Below are positions 19,541-29,434 of a stretch of DNA of 64,000 nucleotides, in pieces (position 1 is the stretch's first letter; every line of letters starts with the position of its first letter). The stretch covers positions 54,673-118,672 of the forward strand of contig CACOPB010000003.1 of assembly GCA_902628965.1 (NCBI GenBank). Reading direction: 5' to 3'. Made by a program: the position numbers and the translations under genes. This stretch comes from an uncultured Pelagibacteraceae bacterium. GTDB lineage: Bacteria; Pseudomonadota; Alphaproteobacteria; Pelagibacterales; Pelagibacteraceae. The notes beneath the pieces were generated by a model that was given only the letters and a program-made list of their open reading frames with translations, was not told the DNA's origin and made no database searches.

Positions 19541-19969
19541 ATTTTTTCAGCATTTTATTTATATACCGCATACCAAATTCAAGTTTTTGCATTTGATGAA
19601 AATGCACCATTTAATGCACGAACATTTCCAATTTATTTAGGTTATGCAGGATTATTCTTTTCAGGATTAAAACTTATTTTACCAGACCCAAATAATATTA
19701 AAGTTGATCATAAAAATTTAGAATATAAGAAAACAGGTATACTTATACTTATTGCTATTATTTATGGAGCTACAATTTTAAAAGTTGGTTATTTTTTAAC
19801 TACTTCATTATTTTTATTTGCTTCATATTATTTCTTAGGAGAACGAAGATGGATTTTAATGTTTTTATTATCCTTTCCATTTGTTGCTGCATTTATGTAT
19901 CTTCTTCATGGTATTCTTGATATTTATTTGAGAGATCCATTCTTACAGTCAATTGGAGTTATGGGATGA
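19499..19969 (+). CDS. tripartite tricarboxylate transporter small membrane subunit (TctB family)
   Basis: Four hydrophobic helices, located between TctC and TctA homologues; GTG start. Confidence 0.8.
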   Translation: MNINTTKIISLLFFIFSAFYLYTAYQIQVFAFDENAPFNARTFPIYLGYAGLFFSGLKLILPDPNNIKVDHKNLEYKKTGILILIAIIYGATILKVGYFLTTSLFLFASYYFLGERRWILMFLLSFPFVAAFMYLLHGILDIYLRDPFLQSIGVMG

Positions 19970-21465
19970 TTGAAGGAATATTAATTGGATTAACAACAGC
20001 TCTAACTTTTCAGAATATATTAATGGTTATGGTTGGTTGTTTTTTTGGAACAATCATTGGAATGCTTCCTGGTCTTGGTCCAATGACAGCTATCGCGTTA
20101 ATGATTCCAATCACTTATGGTTTTGATCCTGCCACAGGATTAATTTTGATGGCTGGAGTTTATTATGGAGCAGTATTTGGTGGTTCTACCTCTTCTATAT
20201 TATTAAATGCACCTGGAGTCCCTGGAACTGTTGCAACTTCATTTGACGGTTATCCTATGGCACAGCAAGGTAAAGCAGGAAAAGCATTAGCTATTGCAGC
20301 CTGGAGTTCGTTTGCGGGGGGAACATTATCTGCAATTTATTTATTGTTTATGGCACCAAGTTTATCAAAAGTAAGTTTATCATTTAGATCACCTGATTAT
20401 TTTGCTTTAATGATTTTAGGTTTAACAGCAATTGCTGCTTTTTCATCTAAAGGACAATTTCTAAAAGCAATGATGATGGTGGTTCTAGGCTTGATGTTAG
20501 CATCTGTTGGTCAAGATAGTTTGTCTGATATTACAAGATTTACATTTAATAATATGAACTTAACTGATGGAATTAGTTTCGTATTAGTTGTGATGGCAAC
20601 TTTTGCAATGAGTGAAGCATTAACAATTATTTTAAAAAGAAATGATCCGACAAGTGCTGCCAAACAAGTTTCATTAACTGAATTAGGCTCAATTAAGATT
20701 AATAAAGAAGAACGAACTAAAATGTATAAAACAATTCCAAGATCATCAGTGATTGGATTTTTGATTGGTGTTCTTCCGGGGGCTGGTGCAACAATTGCGT
20801 CCTTTTTAGCATATGGAATGGAACGAAACGTTGTTAGCGATGAAGAGAAAGAAAAATTTGGTAAAGGTAGTGTAAACGGTTTATCTGCACCAGAAACAGC
20901 AAATAATGCAGCTTGTTCTGGCTCGTTTGTTCCAATGCTTACTTTGGGAATTCCTGGAAGTGGAACAACCGCGGTGATGTTAGGAGCACTTTTAGGTTTT
21001 GGTGTTCAGCCTGGTCCTAGACTTTATATGACTAATCCAGAAATTTTTTGGTCAATAATTATGTCCATGTATATTGGAATGGTAATTTTGTTAATATTAA
21101 ACTTACCACTTATTCCTTACATAGCTAGAATTCTTGCTGTTCCTAAAAATTATTTAATTCCCCTTATTTTATTTTTCTCTGTTACCGGGATTTACGTAAT
21201 GTCGTTTAATAATTTTGATATTTATTTAATGATTGGGATAGCAGTAGTAGCAACTTTTTTAAGATTATACGATTTTCCAATGCCACCTTTAATATTAGCT
21301 TTTGTTTTAGGTGGATTAATGGAAGAAAACTTGAGACGATCTTTATTATTAAGTAATGGTTCGTGGGAATTTTTGTGGGACAGAACGTTAACCGCATGCA
21401 TCCTTGTAACTACAATTTTAATTGTAGTTTGGCATATTTACAAAACCTTTAAGAAAAAAAATTAA
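19966..21465 (+). CDS. tripartite tricarboxylate transporter large membrane subunit (TctA family)
   Basis: GTIIGMLPGLGPMTAIALMIPITYG, YGGSTSSILLNAPG-type motif, FVPMLTLGIPGSGTTAVMLGAL. Confidence 0.93.
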   Translation: MIEGILIGLTTALTFQNILMVMVGCFFGTIIGMLPGLGPMTAIALMIPITYGFDPATGLILMAGVYYGAVFGGSTSSILLNAPGVPGTVATSFDGYPMAQQGKAGKALAIAAWSSFAGGTLSAIYLLFMAPSLSKVSLSFRSPDYFALMILGLTAIAAFSSKGQFLKAMMMVVLGLMLASVGQDSLSDITRFTFNNMNLTDGISFVLVVMATFAMSEALTIILKRNDPTSAAKQVSLTELGSIKINKEERTKMYKTIPRSSVIGFLIGVLPGAGATIASFLAYGMERNVVSDEEKEKFGKGSVNGLSAPETANNAACSGSFVPMLTLGIPGSGTTAVMLGALLGFGVQPGPRLYMTNPEIFWSIIMSMYIGMVILLILNLPLIPYIARILAVPKNYLIPLILFFSVTGIYVMSFNNFDIYLMIGIAVVATFLRLYDFPMPPLILAFVLGGLMEENLRRSLLLSNGSWEFLWDRTLTACILVTTILIVVWHIYKTFKKKN

Positions 21466-22352
21466 GATTTAATATCTATTCGTTTTCTAATAATTTCTTT
21501 ATCAAGCTTCATTTCACGATATGACATGATGAAAACACCTAAAAATATAACACTAGCACCAATCCAAGTGAAGAGATCTGGTGTTTCACTAAAAACATAA
21601 TAACCAATTAAAGAAGCGAAGACTAAACTTAGAAAAGAATATGGTTGTGTCATGCTTACATCTACTAGTTTATAAGCATGATTAATACAAAGATGTAACA
21701 ATGTACCAGATAGACCTGCAAAAAATAAATAAATCAAAGTTTGAAAACTAGGTGTTTGCCAATAAAACAACGCGATAATGAAACTAAAAATTGTCATATA
21801 CGTGTATCCATAGGATAAAATCGTAATCGAACTATCATCTTTTGCGATAGTTTTTGTAATTATAATCACTATTGACCACATAAAAGATGATGCCAGTGCC
21901 ATATAAACTCCAAGAGAGATTTCAATTATTCCTGGTCTTAAAATTATTAACATCCCAATAAATCCTAAAACTAGAGCAAAACTTCTGTATATGTAAATTT
22001 TTTCTCCAAGAAACAAAACTGCCAATATTGTTACTATGAAAGGAACAACAAAAGATATTGCTGTAGCTTTTTCAATTGGCATCATTACTAAAGCTGAGAA
22101 ATATAACAGCATTGAAGGTAAATTTAAAACCGCTCTAAGAAAATGTTTTTTATGATGATTTGTTTTAAAAACTGTAAATTTAGAATTTATCATATAGGGA
22201 AAAATAATTAGGAAACCAAATAAAAATCTAAAAAACCCTGCAACATAAACATTAACTTCTTCTTGCGCTAATTTTAAAAAGGTTAACATTAGTGTTCCAC
22301 AAAAAACTGAGATTATAATTAAAAAAATTGCTAATTTATTATTTGAAATCAA
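21462..22352 (-). CDS. EamA/DMT family transporter
   Basis: ~10 TM helices; two EamA-like halves. Confidence 0.85.
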   Translation of the reverse strand: MISNNKLAIFLIIISVFCGTLMLTFLKLAQEEVNVYVAGFFRFLFGFLIIFPYMINSKFTVFKTNHHKKHFLRAVLNLPSMLLYFSALVMMPIEKATAISFVVPFIVTILAVLFLGEKIYIYRSFALVLGFIGMLIILRPGIIEISLGVYMALASSFMWSIVIIITKTIAKDDSSITILSYGYTYMTIFSFIIALFYWQTPSFQTLIYLFFAGLSGTLLHLCINHAYKLVDVSMTQPYSFLSLVFASLIGYYVFSETPDLFTWIGASVIFLGVFIMSYREMKLDKEIIRKRIDIKS

Positions 22353-23431
22353 TTTAGTATCTTTTTGTATTCTTCAATTATTTTTGACCATTGAAATTTA
22401 TTCACAAATTCTTTCGCATTTTTCCCAAGGTTTAAATATTTTTTATTTTCCAGCAATGAATTAATAGAGGAATAAATTTCATCAAGATTATTTCCATCAC
22501 ATATTAAACCAGTTTTTTCATGATCAATTGCATCAGATGCACCACCATCTTTACCACCAATTGATGGAATACTGTATTGTGCAGCCTCAACATACGCAAT
22601 ACCAAAACCTTCAACTGATTTTTTATGGATTATAGATGGCATTACAAAGATATTTGATTTTGAAACTAAAGCATTTTTTAAATCATTACTAATATCTTTA
22701 AAAAACATAACTTGTGCTTCAAGATCTAGTTCTTTCACCAGTTTCTTAATATTTTCTTCTTCCTCTCCATATCCAACACAAATATAAACGATGTCAGGAT
22801 ATATTTGTTTTAAATTTCTTAAAGCCATTACTATTTTTTCATGATTTTTACGTTTATCAAATCTTGAAACTGTAATTAGTCTTGGATTTTTAACTTTAAG
22901 TATACTTTCAACTTTATCTAAAGTTTTTTTATTTAATTCTTCGGCTGGATCCACACCTGGATTTATTACAATTACTTTATTTGCATTAACTCCAAGTTCT
23001 ATTGCTAGATTTTTTGTAAAATGAGAATTTGCTATAACTTTTTCAACATTATTTAAAACATTAATCACTCTTTTGTTTTGACTGGAACCTTTAGGATGAT
23101 TGATTTCTTTACTATGAATTAAACAGTATTTTTTCTTAGAAGATCTTATAAGTTCTAAACTTTTCCAATGATCAGCAATAATACCATCTATTTTATTTTC
23201 TTTGATATGTTCATTAATTAATTGTGCTTTTCTATATTTTCTGAGTAATTTAATTCCACCAACTCTTTCGATAGAAAAAGAAGCTTGTTCATCAAAATCT
23301 TTGTGACCTTCTATATGATCTGCATAAACTTTTATCATGAAGTTTTTAGAAAGTTCTCTTGAAAGACCCCACATTAGACTTTGCATACCACCAAGCTCAG
23401 GTGGGAATGATCTAGTTACGATTAGATACAT
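22349..23431 (-). CDS. glycosyltransferase family 4
   Basis: PPELGGMQSLMWGLSREL, VINPGVD, VSRFDKRKNHE, EGFGIAYVEAAQYSIPSIGGKDGG. Confidence 0.9.
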   Translation of the reverse strand: MYLIVTRSFPPELGGMQSLMWGLSRELSKNFMIKVYADHIEGHKDFDEQASFSIERVGGIKLLRKYRKAQLINEHIKENKIDGIIADHWKSLELIRSSKKKYCLIHSKEINHPKGSSQNKRVINVLNNVEKVIANSHFTKNLAIELGVNANKVIVINPGVDPAEELNKKTLDKVESILKVKNPRLITVSRFDKRKNHEKIVMALRNLKQIYPDIVYICVGYGEEEENIKKLVKELDLEAQVMFFKDISNDLKNALVSKSNIFVMPSIIHKKSVEGFGIAYVEAAQYSIPSIGGKDGGASDAIDHEKTGLICDGNNLDEIYSSINSLLENKKYLNLGKNAKEFVNKFQWSKIIEEYKKILN

Positions 23432-23985
23432 TAATCATATTTCCATTTAATACCACAACCTGCACTAGGAATTTGATCCTTAGGACCTTTACCTGTTTCA
23501 GCAATTTGTTTCATAGCTGTTAACAGATCACTTTCTCCTTCTTTGACTGGTATAAATTTCTTAAGCTCTCTTAGTCTACCTCTGTATTGAAGTTCTAAGT
23601 TTTTATTGTACCCAAAGAAATCTGGAGTACATACAGCATCATACGCTTTAGCAATTTCTTGAGTTTCATCGTGTAAATATGGAAAATTAAAATTACGCTC
23701 ATTAGAAAATTTAATCATGTTATCAAATGAGTCATCTGGATAATTAACAAAGTCATTTGAGCATATTGCAACTGTGTTGATGCCAATTTTTTTCAATTCA
23801 CTGCAATCTTCAACTAATTCTTTCGTAATTGCTTTTACATACGGACAATGATTGCAAATAAACATTATCAAAGTTCCATTTTCACCTTTGACATCTTTTA
23901 ATGTAAGAATTTTATTTTCAGTAGATTTTAATTCAAATGGAATAGCTTTTTGACCAAAATCACATATTGGAGTTTCTATAGGCAT
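23431..23985 (-). CDS. thioredoxin-like family protein (redoxin/AhpC-TSA type)
   Basis: FICNHCPYVKAI, KAYDAVCTPDFFGYNKNLELQYRG. Confidence 0.85.
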   Translation of the reverse strand: MPIETPICDFGQKAIPFELKSTENKILTLKDVKGENGTLIMFICNHCPYVKAITKELVEDCSELKKIGINTVAICSNDFVNYPDDSFDNMIKFSNERNFNFPYLHDETQEIAKAYDAVCTPDFFGYNKNLELQYRGRLRELKKFIPVKEGESDLLTAMKQIAETGKGPKDQIPSAGCGIKWKYD

Positions 23986-24004
23986 AATATAAAATATATA
24001 GATT

Positions 24005-24517
24005 ATGTTTTACGATTTAAAAGATAAAAAACCAAAAAACTCTGGCGAAAATTGGGTAGCTCCTAATGCCACAATAATAGGGGATGTTACTTTAGAAAAA
24101 AATACAAGTATTTGGTTTAATGCTGTGCTTAGAGGAGATATTGAAAATATTCATATTGGCGAAGGATCTAATATACAAGATGGAAGCGTATTACACACAG
24201 ATCCCGGATGTCCTTTAAAGGTAGGAAAAAATGTTACCGTTGGTCATTTAGTGATGCTTCATGGATGCACGATAGGAGATAATAGCTTAATTGGAATTGG
24301 TGCAGTAATTTTAAATAAAGCTAATATTGGAAAAAATTGTATTATCGGAGCCAAGTCCTTAATTACAGAAAATAAAGTTATACCTGATAATTCTTTAGTG
24401 GTGGGTTCACCTGGAAAAATTGTAAGAGAGGTGACTGAGGAAGAAAAAAAAGCTGTAGACGAAAATACCAAACATTATCAAGATAACTGGAAGAAATATT
24501 CTAAATCTATTTTTTAA
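24005..24517 (+). CDS. gamma carbonic anhydrase family protein
   Basis: Left-handed beta-helix hexapeptides; WFNAVLRGDIENIHIGEGSNIQDGSVLHTDPGCPLKVGKNVTVGHLVMLHGC. Confidence 0.9.
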   Translation: MFYDLKDKKPKNSGENWVAPNATIIGDVTLEKNTSIWFNAVLRGDIENIHIGEGSNIQDGSVLHTDPGCPLKVGKNVTVGHLVMLHGCTIGDNSLIGIGAVILNKANIGKNCIIGAKSLITENKVIPDNSLVVGSPGKIVREVTEEEKKAVDENTKHYQDNWKKYSKSIF

Positions 24518-24528
24518 AAGTTAAATTT

Positions 24529-25449
24529 ATGAAGAGTAAATTTAAAATAGGGATCGATTATGGAGGTACTAAAATTGAAGGTATCCTTTTAGATCAGGAT
24601 GGCAAACAACTAAAGAGAAAAAGATATTCATACGAAAGAAATTATTTATCAGGAATTGAAACTGTAAAAAATCTTGTAGATGAATTTGATAAAATTAGTG
24701 AAGAAGCATCTTCAGTTGGTATTGGAATACCAGGATTTTCCTCAAGACAAACTGGAATAATTACTAACGCTAATTCTCTTTGGTTAAATGACAAACCTTT
24801 TAAAAAAGATTTAGAATTAGCTTTAAATAGAGAAGTAAGATTAATGAATGATGCAAATTGCTTTACATTGTCTGAAGCTGTAGATGGAGCTGGAAAAGAT
24901 TATAAATCTATCTTTGGTATAATTATTGGTACAGGTTTTGGAGGTGGATTATCCTATAATAAATCAATTATTGAGGGGTCAAATCAAATCGCAGGAGATT
25001 GGGGACATCAACCTTTGCCTTATCCAACTAAAGACGAACAAGAAATAAAAATAAGTTGTCCTTCAAATAATTGTGGCAGACCTTTGTGTGCTGAACAATT
25101 TATGTCTGGTATTGGTTTTAAAGACAGGTTCAATCAAAAATATGACACTAATTTTACTTCAGAAGAAATTGTTAAACTTGATTTAGAAAACGATCCAAGA
25201 GCTAATTTAGAATTAGGTTTGTATGAAGATAGAATGGCAAGATTAATGGCAGTGATGATAGGAATTTTTGATCCTGATGCCATAATTCTTGGTGGAGGAA
25301 TGTCAAATATTGATAGATTTTATAAAAACATTCCGTCTTTGATACCTAAATATACTTTTTCAAATATAGTAGAGACTAAAGTATTAAAAAATTTACATGG
25401 TGATTCAAGTGGAGTAAGAGGCGCAGCTTGGCTTTGGAATAATAAGTAG
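24529..25449 (+). CDS. ROK family sugar kinase
   Basis: IGIDYGGTKIEG, GTGFGGGL, GDWGHQPLPYP, CNCGxxGCxE-like CPSNNCGRPLCAEQFMSG. Confidence 0.88.
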   Translation: MKSKFKIGIDYGGTKIEGILLDQDGKQLKRKRYSYERNYLSGIETVKNLVDEFDKISEEASSVGIGIPGFSSRQTGIITNANSLWLNDKPFKKDLELALNREVRLMNDANCFTLSEAVDGAGKDYKSIFGIIIGTGFGGGLSYNKSIIEGSNQIAGDWGHQPLPYPTKDEQEIKISCPSNNCGRPLCAEQFMSGIGFKDRFNQKYDTNFTSEEIVKLDLENDPRANLELGLYEDRMARLMAVMIGIFDPDAIILGGGMSNIDRFYKNIPSLIPKYTFSNIVETKVLKNLHGDSSGVRGAAWLWNNK

Positions 25450-25473
25450 TATGATTAAAAAGGGGAGGTAACT

Positions 25474-25539
25474 ATGACTGCAGGTTATGAAATAGAACAG
25501 TTAAAAATTACTCGAAATCAATTTTTTAATTATATTTAA
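25474..25539 (+). pseudogene. 21-codon remnant or micro-ORF homologous to the N-terminus of the DUF1330 protein at 26508
   Basis: MTAGYEIEQLKITRNQFFNYI-stop versus MPAGYVIAQLKITNPENYKEYV...; preceded by strong SD GGGGAGGTAACTATG. Confidence 0.7.
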
Positions 25540-25548
25540 TTTAAATTA

Positions 25549-26451
25549 ATGACTAGACACCCCCATCATTTTAAAATTGCTTTTGCTCTAGCTTTATCTG
25601 CTGGATCGTGGGGAATTTATTGGTTACCACAAAGAATACTTGTTGAGGGTGGTCTTTCAGGTGGATGGGGAACTATTGCTCAAATGATAATTGGATTATT
25701 AATATTATTACCAATAGCTATTTGGAGATTAATTAAAAAAAAAGAAACTGGTTTAGAGTTACCTGTCACTGGTTTACTAGTTGGCGGAGGTTTTATTTGT
25801 TATGCTTTAAGTTTTCTTTTAACTGATGTTGTTCGAGCTTTAATATTATTTTATATGACGCCAATTTGGACAACAATATTTGAAATATTATTTCTAAAAA
25901 AAAGACCTGGTTTAGAAAGAGTCCTTACTTTGGGATTAGCTCTTGGTGGTTTATGGATAGTTTTTAGTAAACAGACTATTATACCTCTTCCAGAAAATGC
26001 TGGAGATTGGTTAGCATTAGCGGGTGGTGCAATATTTGCAGGAGGAATGATAAGACTTGAAGTTGTTAAAACTGACGGTGTATTTCCAATTATATTTTCT
26101 TTTTTTTTCTATGGAGCTTTATTTAATATAGCTGCTGGATTTTTTTTAGTTGATTACCTTGGAGAAATGCCTGCTATTGAAGCTTTCATTTCAATGTCTT
26201 CTTTTCTATTTGTAATATCAGTTTTTTATTTTATTCCTACAGCTATAGTCATACTCTGGGCTCCAAGTAAATTAGGCGCAGGTTTATGTTCAATTCTTTT
26301 TCTTGCAGAAATCGTTGTTGGAGTAATAAGCTCAGGTATACTTACAAACGAACCATTTGGTTGGAGAGAGATAGCAGGTAGCTCATTAATAGTTTTAGGA
26401 GGAATTTTAGCAGTAGTACTTGCTCCTAAAGAAGAAAAATTGATAAATTAA
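25549..26451 (+). CDS. EamA/DMT family transporter
   Basis: ~10 TM helices, duplicated EamA domain. Confidence 0.85.
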   Translation: MTRHPHHFKIAFALALSAGSWGIYWLPQRILVEGGLSGGWGTIAQMIIGLLILLPIAIWRLIKKKETGLELPVTGLLVGGGFICYALSFLLTDVVRALILFYMTPIWTTIFEILFLKKRPGLERVLTLGLALGGLWIVFSKQTIIPLPENAGDWLALAGGAIFAGGMIRLEVVKTDGVFPIIFSFFFYGALFNIAAGFFLVDYLGEMPAIEAFISMSSFLFVISVFYFIPTAIVILWAPSKLGAGLCSILFLAEIVVGVISSGILTNEPFGWREIAGSSLIVLGGILAVVLAPKEEKLIN

Positions 26452-26507
26452 AGTATTAAGGAATATTTATAAGTTTTTAAATTAATTTTTTTAAGTAGGA
26501 GAAAATA

Positions 26508-26798
26508 ATGCCAGCAGGATATGTTATAGCACAACTAAAAATTACAAACCCTGAAAATTATAAAGAATATGTGGAAAAAGTTACACCACTAGTAAAAAAA
26601 TTTGGTGGAGAATTTTTGGTAAGAGCTGGTGAATTTCAAATTTTTGATGGAGAAACAAAATTTCCTAGAATCATTGTTCTTAAATTCCCTAGTTATGAAA
26701 AAGCGCTAGAGTGGTATAATTCTGAAGAGTACAAACCAATAAAGCAAATAAGACTAGATAATTCTGAGGGGACAAATATAATTATTAGAGGTGTATGA
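26508..26798 (+). CDS. DUF1330 family protein
   Basis: MPAGYVIAQLKITNPENYKEYVEKVTPLVKKFGGEFLVRAGEFQIFDG...FPSYEKALEWYNSEEY. Confidence 0.88.
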   Translation: MPAGYVIAQLKITNPENYKEYVEKVTPLVKKFGGEFLVRAGEFQIFDGETKFPRIIVLKFPSYEKALEWYNSEEYKPIKQIRLDNSEGTNIIIRGV

Positions 26799-27724
26799 AA
26801 AAAATATTTTTAATTTTTATCGCTTTAGTTTTTTATTCTACCTCAGTCGTTGCTGTTGAAAAATTTAAGTTCAAATATAACTTGCATGAAAATTTGCCAA
26901 AGAAATGGGTTACTGAATTTAATAATATAATGAATATCGTTCAAGAAGTTATGCCTATAAATGAGAACACTAACCATTGGGTCAAGAATAATATGACATT
27001 AACAAACATTAAACAGGGCTATAATATGGATATCTATGCATGGCAAAGTACAAAAAATCCTTTTCCAGAAAAGCGTGCTAATATGAAATACTCAGGTATT
27101 GAAGGATGCAATTCACCTGAACCATGGATGCAACTAGATATATTTCCACAAGATTATACAAGTTCAATTAATAAAATTCGTACTTATACTGTTATTGTTC
27201 ATGAATATTTTCATGTTTATCAAATCGCACTTTCTCATAGAGATAGGTGTCTGTCTGAAAACAGTGCAAAATGGTTGGTCGAGGGAGGTGCTAAAGTTTT
27301 AGAGGAGATCTATTCGAGGCAATATTATAAAAAAGACCTTTTAAAGAGCGACATTCAAGAGAGAAAAAGATGGAGTATTAAAAAAGTTACTAAAGAACCT
27401 CATTTATACGAAAAACATAAGACATCACCACAAAAAAATGGATTTGATAGCAATTACACTGGTTCTGCATTCATGTTACTGGCTTTAGTTAACGAGTTAA
27501 AAAAAAATAATATTTCTGAAGAAAAAGCATTTGAATTAGTTTTTAGAGAATTTTGGATACAAAGGGCTAAACAACCTTCGGGCTGGAATTGGCAACCATC
27601 TTTTCAAAATACTTTTGGAATGACTGTACCTGAATTTTATGAAAGGTTAAGTAAATACAAAAGAAAAGATCTTAAAAAAATACTCCCAAGTAAGACATTA
27701 AAGATACAGGATATTTTTAGTTGA
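26795..27724 (+). CDS. secreted putative zinc metallopeptidase-like protein
   Basis: Signal peptide; HEYFH (HExxH) followed by WLVEGGA (x22-E), resembling gluzincin ligands. Confidence 0.55.
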   Translation: MKKIFLIFIALVFYSTSVVAVEKFKFKYNLHENLPKKWVTEFNNIMNIVQEVMPINENTNHWVKNNMTLTNIKQGYNMDIYAWQSTKNPFPEKRANMKYSGIEGCNSPEPWMQLDIFPQDYTSSINKIRTYTVIVHEYFHVYQIALSHRDRCLSENSAKWLVEGGAKVLEEIYSRQYYKKDLLKSDIQERKRWSIKKVTKEPHLYEKHKTSPQKNGFDSNYTGSAFMLLALVNELKKNNISEEKAFELVFREFWIQRAKQPSGWNWQPSFQNTFGMTVPEFYERLSKYKRKDLKKILPSKTLKIQDIFS

Positions 27725-27748
27725 TGAAAAAATTTTTAATAATTTTAT

Positions 27749-27952
27749 TTAACTAAATAAGAGATCATTGACTGAATAAACTATTAATCCAATGATTATT
27801 ATAAATAAAATTAAAAAAGATAATTGTCCACTTAACTTTGATTTAATTTTGGTTTTACCTTCTTTAAATTTTTTAAAATGAATGCTGCCAAATCTCATTA
27901 CAGCCAATCCTAAAATTATAAGAAATGCTGTGAATATATATCCAGTAACCAT
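27749..27952 (-). CDS. small two-TM membrane protein
   Basis: 67 aa, two hydrophobic helices separated by a basic loop; abuts the next minus-strand gene. Confidence 0.5.
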   Translation of the reverse strand: MVTGYIFTAFLIILGLAVMRFGSIHFKKFKEGKTKIKSKLSGQLSFLILFIIIIGLIVYSVNDLLFS

Positions 27953-28552
27953 CTAAGGAACTAACCAAGTATCTTTATTATTTTCTAAATTAAACTTTGC
28001 TCGTCGATGACCTTTAGCTGCTAAATATAGCCACTCGATAGATTTAATCTTACACTGAATTACAGTAAAATTTTTGTAACCTTCTTCACTTTGTTCTTTA
28101 GTATAATCAAAATTATCAAGCTCAGGCTTTAATCCAGAAGTTGGAATTTCAGACTCTGTTCCAGGTCCATTATCAACTAAATAACATTTTCTAGATATGT
28201 GCTGTGTTTTAGACCATGCTTCTTTAGTAATATCATTTTCATGATTAATAATACATTCTACTTTTAATCTGACCTGTATTTTTTCATCTTTATCATAAAA
28301 TAGCATTGCTGCATTTTTATTAGCTTTTAATTTTTCAATTTTTTCAGATCTTATGTCGCTGTGAAATTGAACAATATTATTTGTTTGATCTGATTTTCTT
28401 AAAACGACAATTCTTCCATCAATGTCATTTTGATTTCCACAGGCAAATACTGGAATCCTAAATGGTGATCTTCGGTCCTTTACAGCATTATCTAGTAATG
28501 ACCAAATTTTTTTTTTAATTTCTGAGAAATCCTCATAGTATGAGGGTTGCAT
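27953..28552 (-). CDS. pyridoxamine 5'-phosphate oxidase family protein
   Basis: GRIVVLRKSDQTNNIVQFHSDIRSEKIEKLKANKNAAMLFYD. Confidence 0.8.
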   Translation of the reverse strand: MQPSYYEDFSEIKKKIWSLLDNAVKDRRSPFRIPVFACGNQNDIDGRIVVLRKSDQTNNIVQFHSDIRSEKIEKLKANKNAAMLFYDKDEKIQVRLKVECIINHENDITKEAWSKTQHISRKCYLVDNGPGTESEIPTSGLKPELDNFDYTKEQSEEGYKNFTVIQCKIKSIEWLYLAAKGHRRAKFNLENNKDTWLVP

Positions 28553-28553
28553 A

Positions 28554-29423
28554 TTACTTCCTAAATCTTTTAATTAAACTTGAAGTATCCCATCTATTAC
28601 CTTTCATCTCCTGGACTTCTCCATAATACTTGTCGACGATTTCTGTAATAGGTAATAATGATCCATTATTTTTGGCTTCATCCATAGCAATTTTTAAATC
28701 TTTTCTCATCCAATCTACTGCAAAACCAAAATCAAATTTATCATCAATCATTGTTTTATATCTATTTTCCATTTGCCATGACTGAGCTGCTCCTTTTGAA
28801 ATAACTTCGATTACGTCTTCCATATTTAATCCAGCCTTCATACCAAAATTTATTCCTTCAGAGAGACCTTGAACTAATCCAGCTATACAAATTTGATTAA
28901 CCATTTTTGCTAATTGTCCAGAGCCAGCTTTACCAAGTAATTTCATTTTTTTACTGTAGCAATCAATTTTATCTTTTGCTTTATTAAAATCAGTTTGATC
29001 ACCACCAATCATCACTGTTAACGCACCATTTTCTGCACCTGCTTGCCCACCAGAGACCGGAGCATCTAGTGCACCAAATTCATTTTTCTTAGCATACTCA
29101 TAAATTTCTCTAGCGATTATTGCTGATGCTGTTGTGTTATCAATATAAACCGCACCTTTTTTTATAGTTTTGAATGCACCGTTATCGCCAAAGGTAACTT
29201 CTCTTAAATCATTATCATTACCAACACATGTAAAAACATATTCAACATCCTTTGCTGCTTCTGCAGGTGTTTCAGCCAATTTACCCTTATATTCAGATAT
29301 CCATTTTTCTGCTTTTGATTTAGTCCTATTAAAAACAGTTACATTGTGTCCAGCTTTTGATATATAACCAGCCATTGGATAACCCATAACTCCAAGACCT
29401 ATGAAAGCAACATTACAACTCAT
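28554..29423 (-). CDS. NAD(P)-dependent beta-hydroxyacid dehydrogenase (3-hydroxyisobutyrate dehydrogenase-like)
   Basis: FIGLGVMGYPMAGYISKAGH, DAPVSGGQAGAENGALTVMIGG, GKAGSGQLAKMVNQ. Confidence 0.9.
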   Translation of the reverse strand: MSCNVAFIGLGVMGYPMAGYISKAGHNVTVFNRTKSKAEKWISEYKGKLAETPAEAAKDVEYVFTCVGNDNDLREVTFGDNGAFKTIKKGAVYIDNTTASAIIAREIYEYAKKNEFGALDAPVSGGQAGAENGALTVMIGGDQTDFNKAKDKIDCYSKKMKLLGKAGSGQLAKMVNQICIAGLVQGLSEGINFGMKAGLNMEDVIEVISKGAAQSWQMENRYKTMIDDKFDFGFAVDWMRKDLKIAMDEAKNNGSLLPITEIVDKYYGEVQEMKGNRWDTSSLIKRFRK

Positions 29424-29434
29424 AATTTTTTTCT

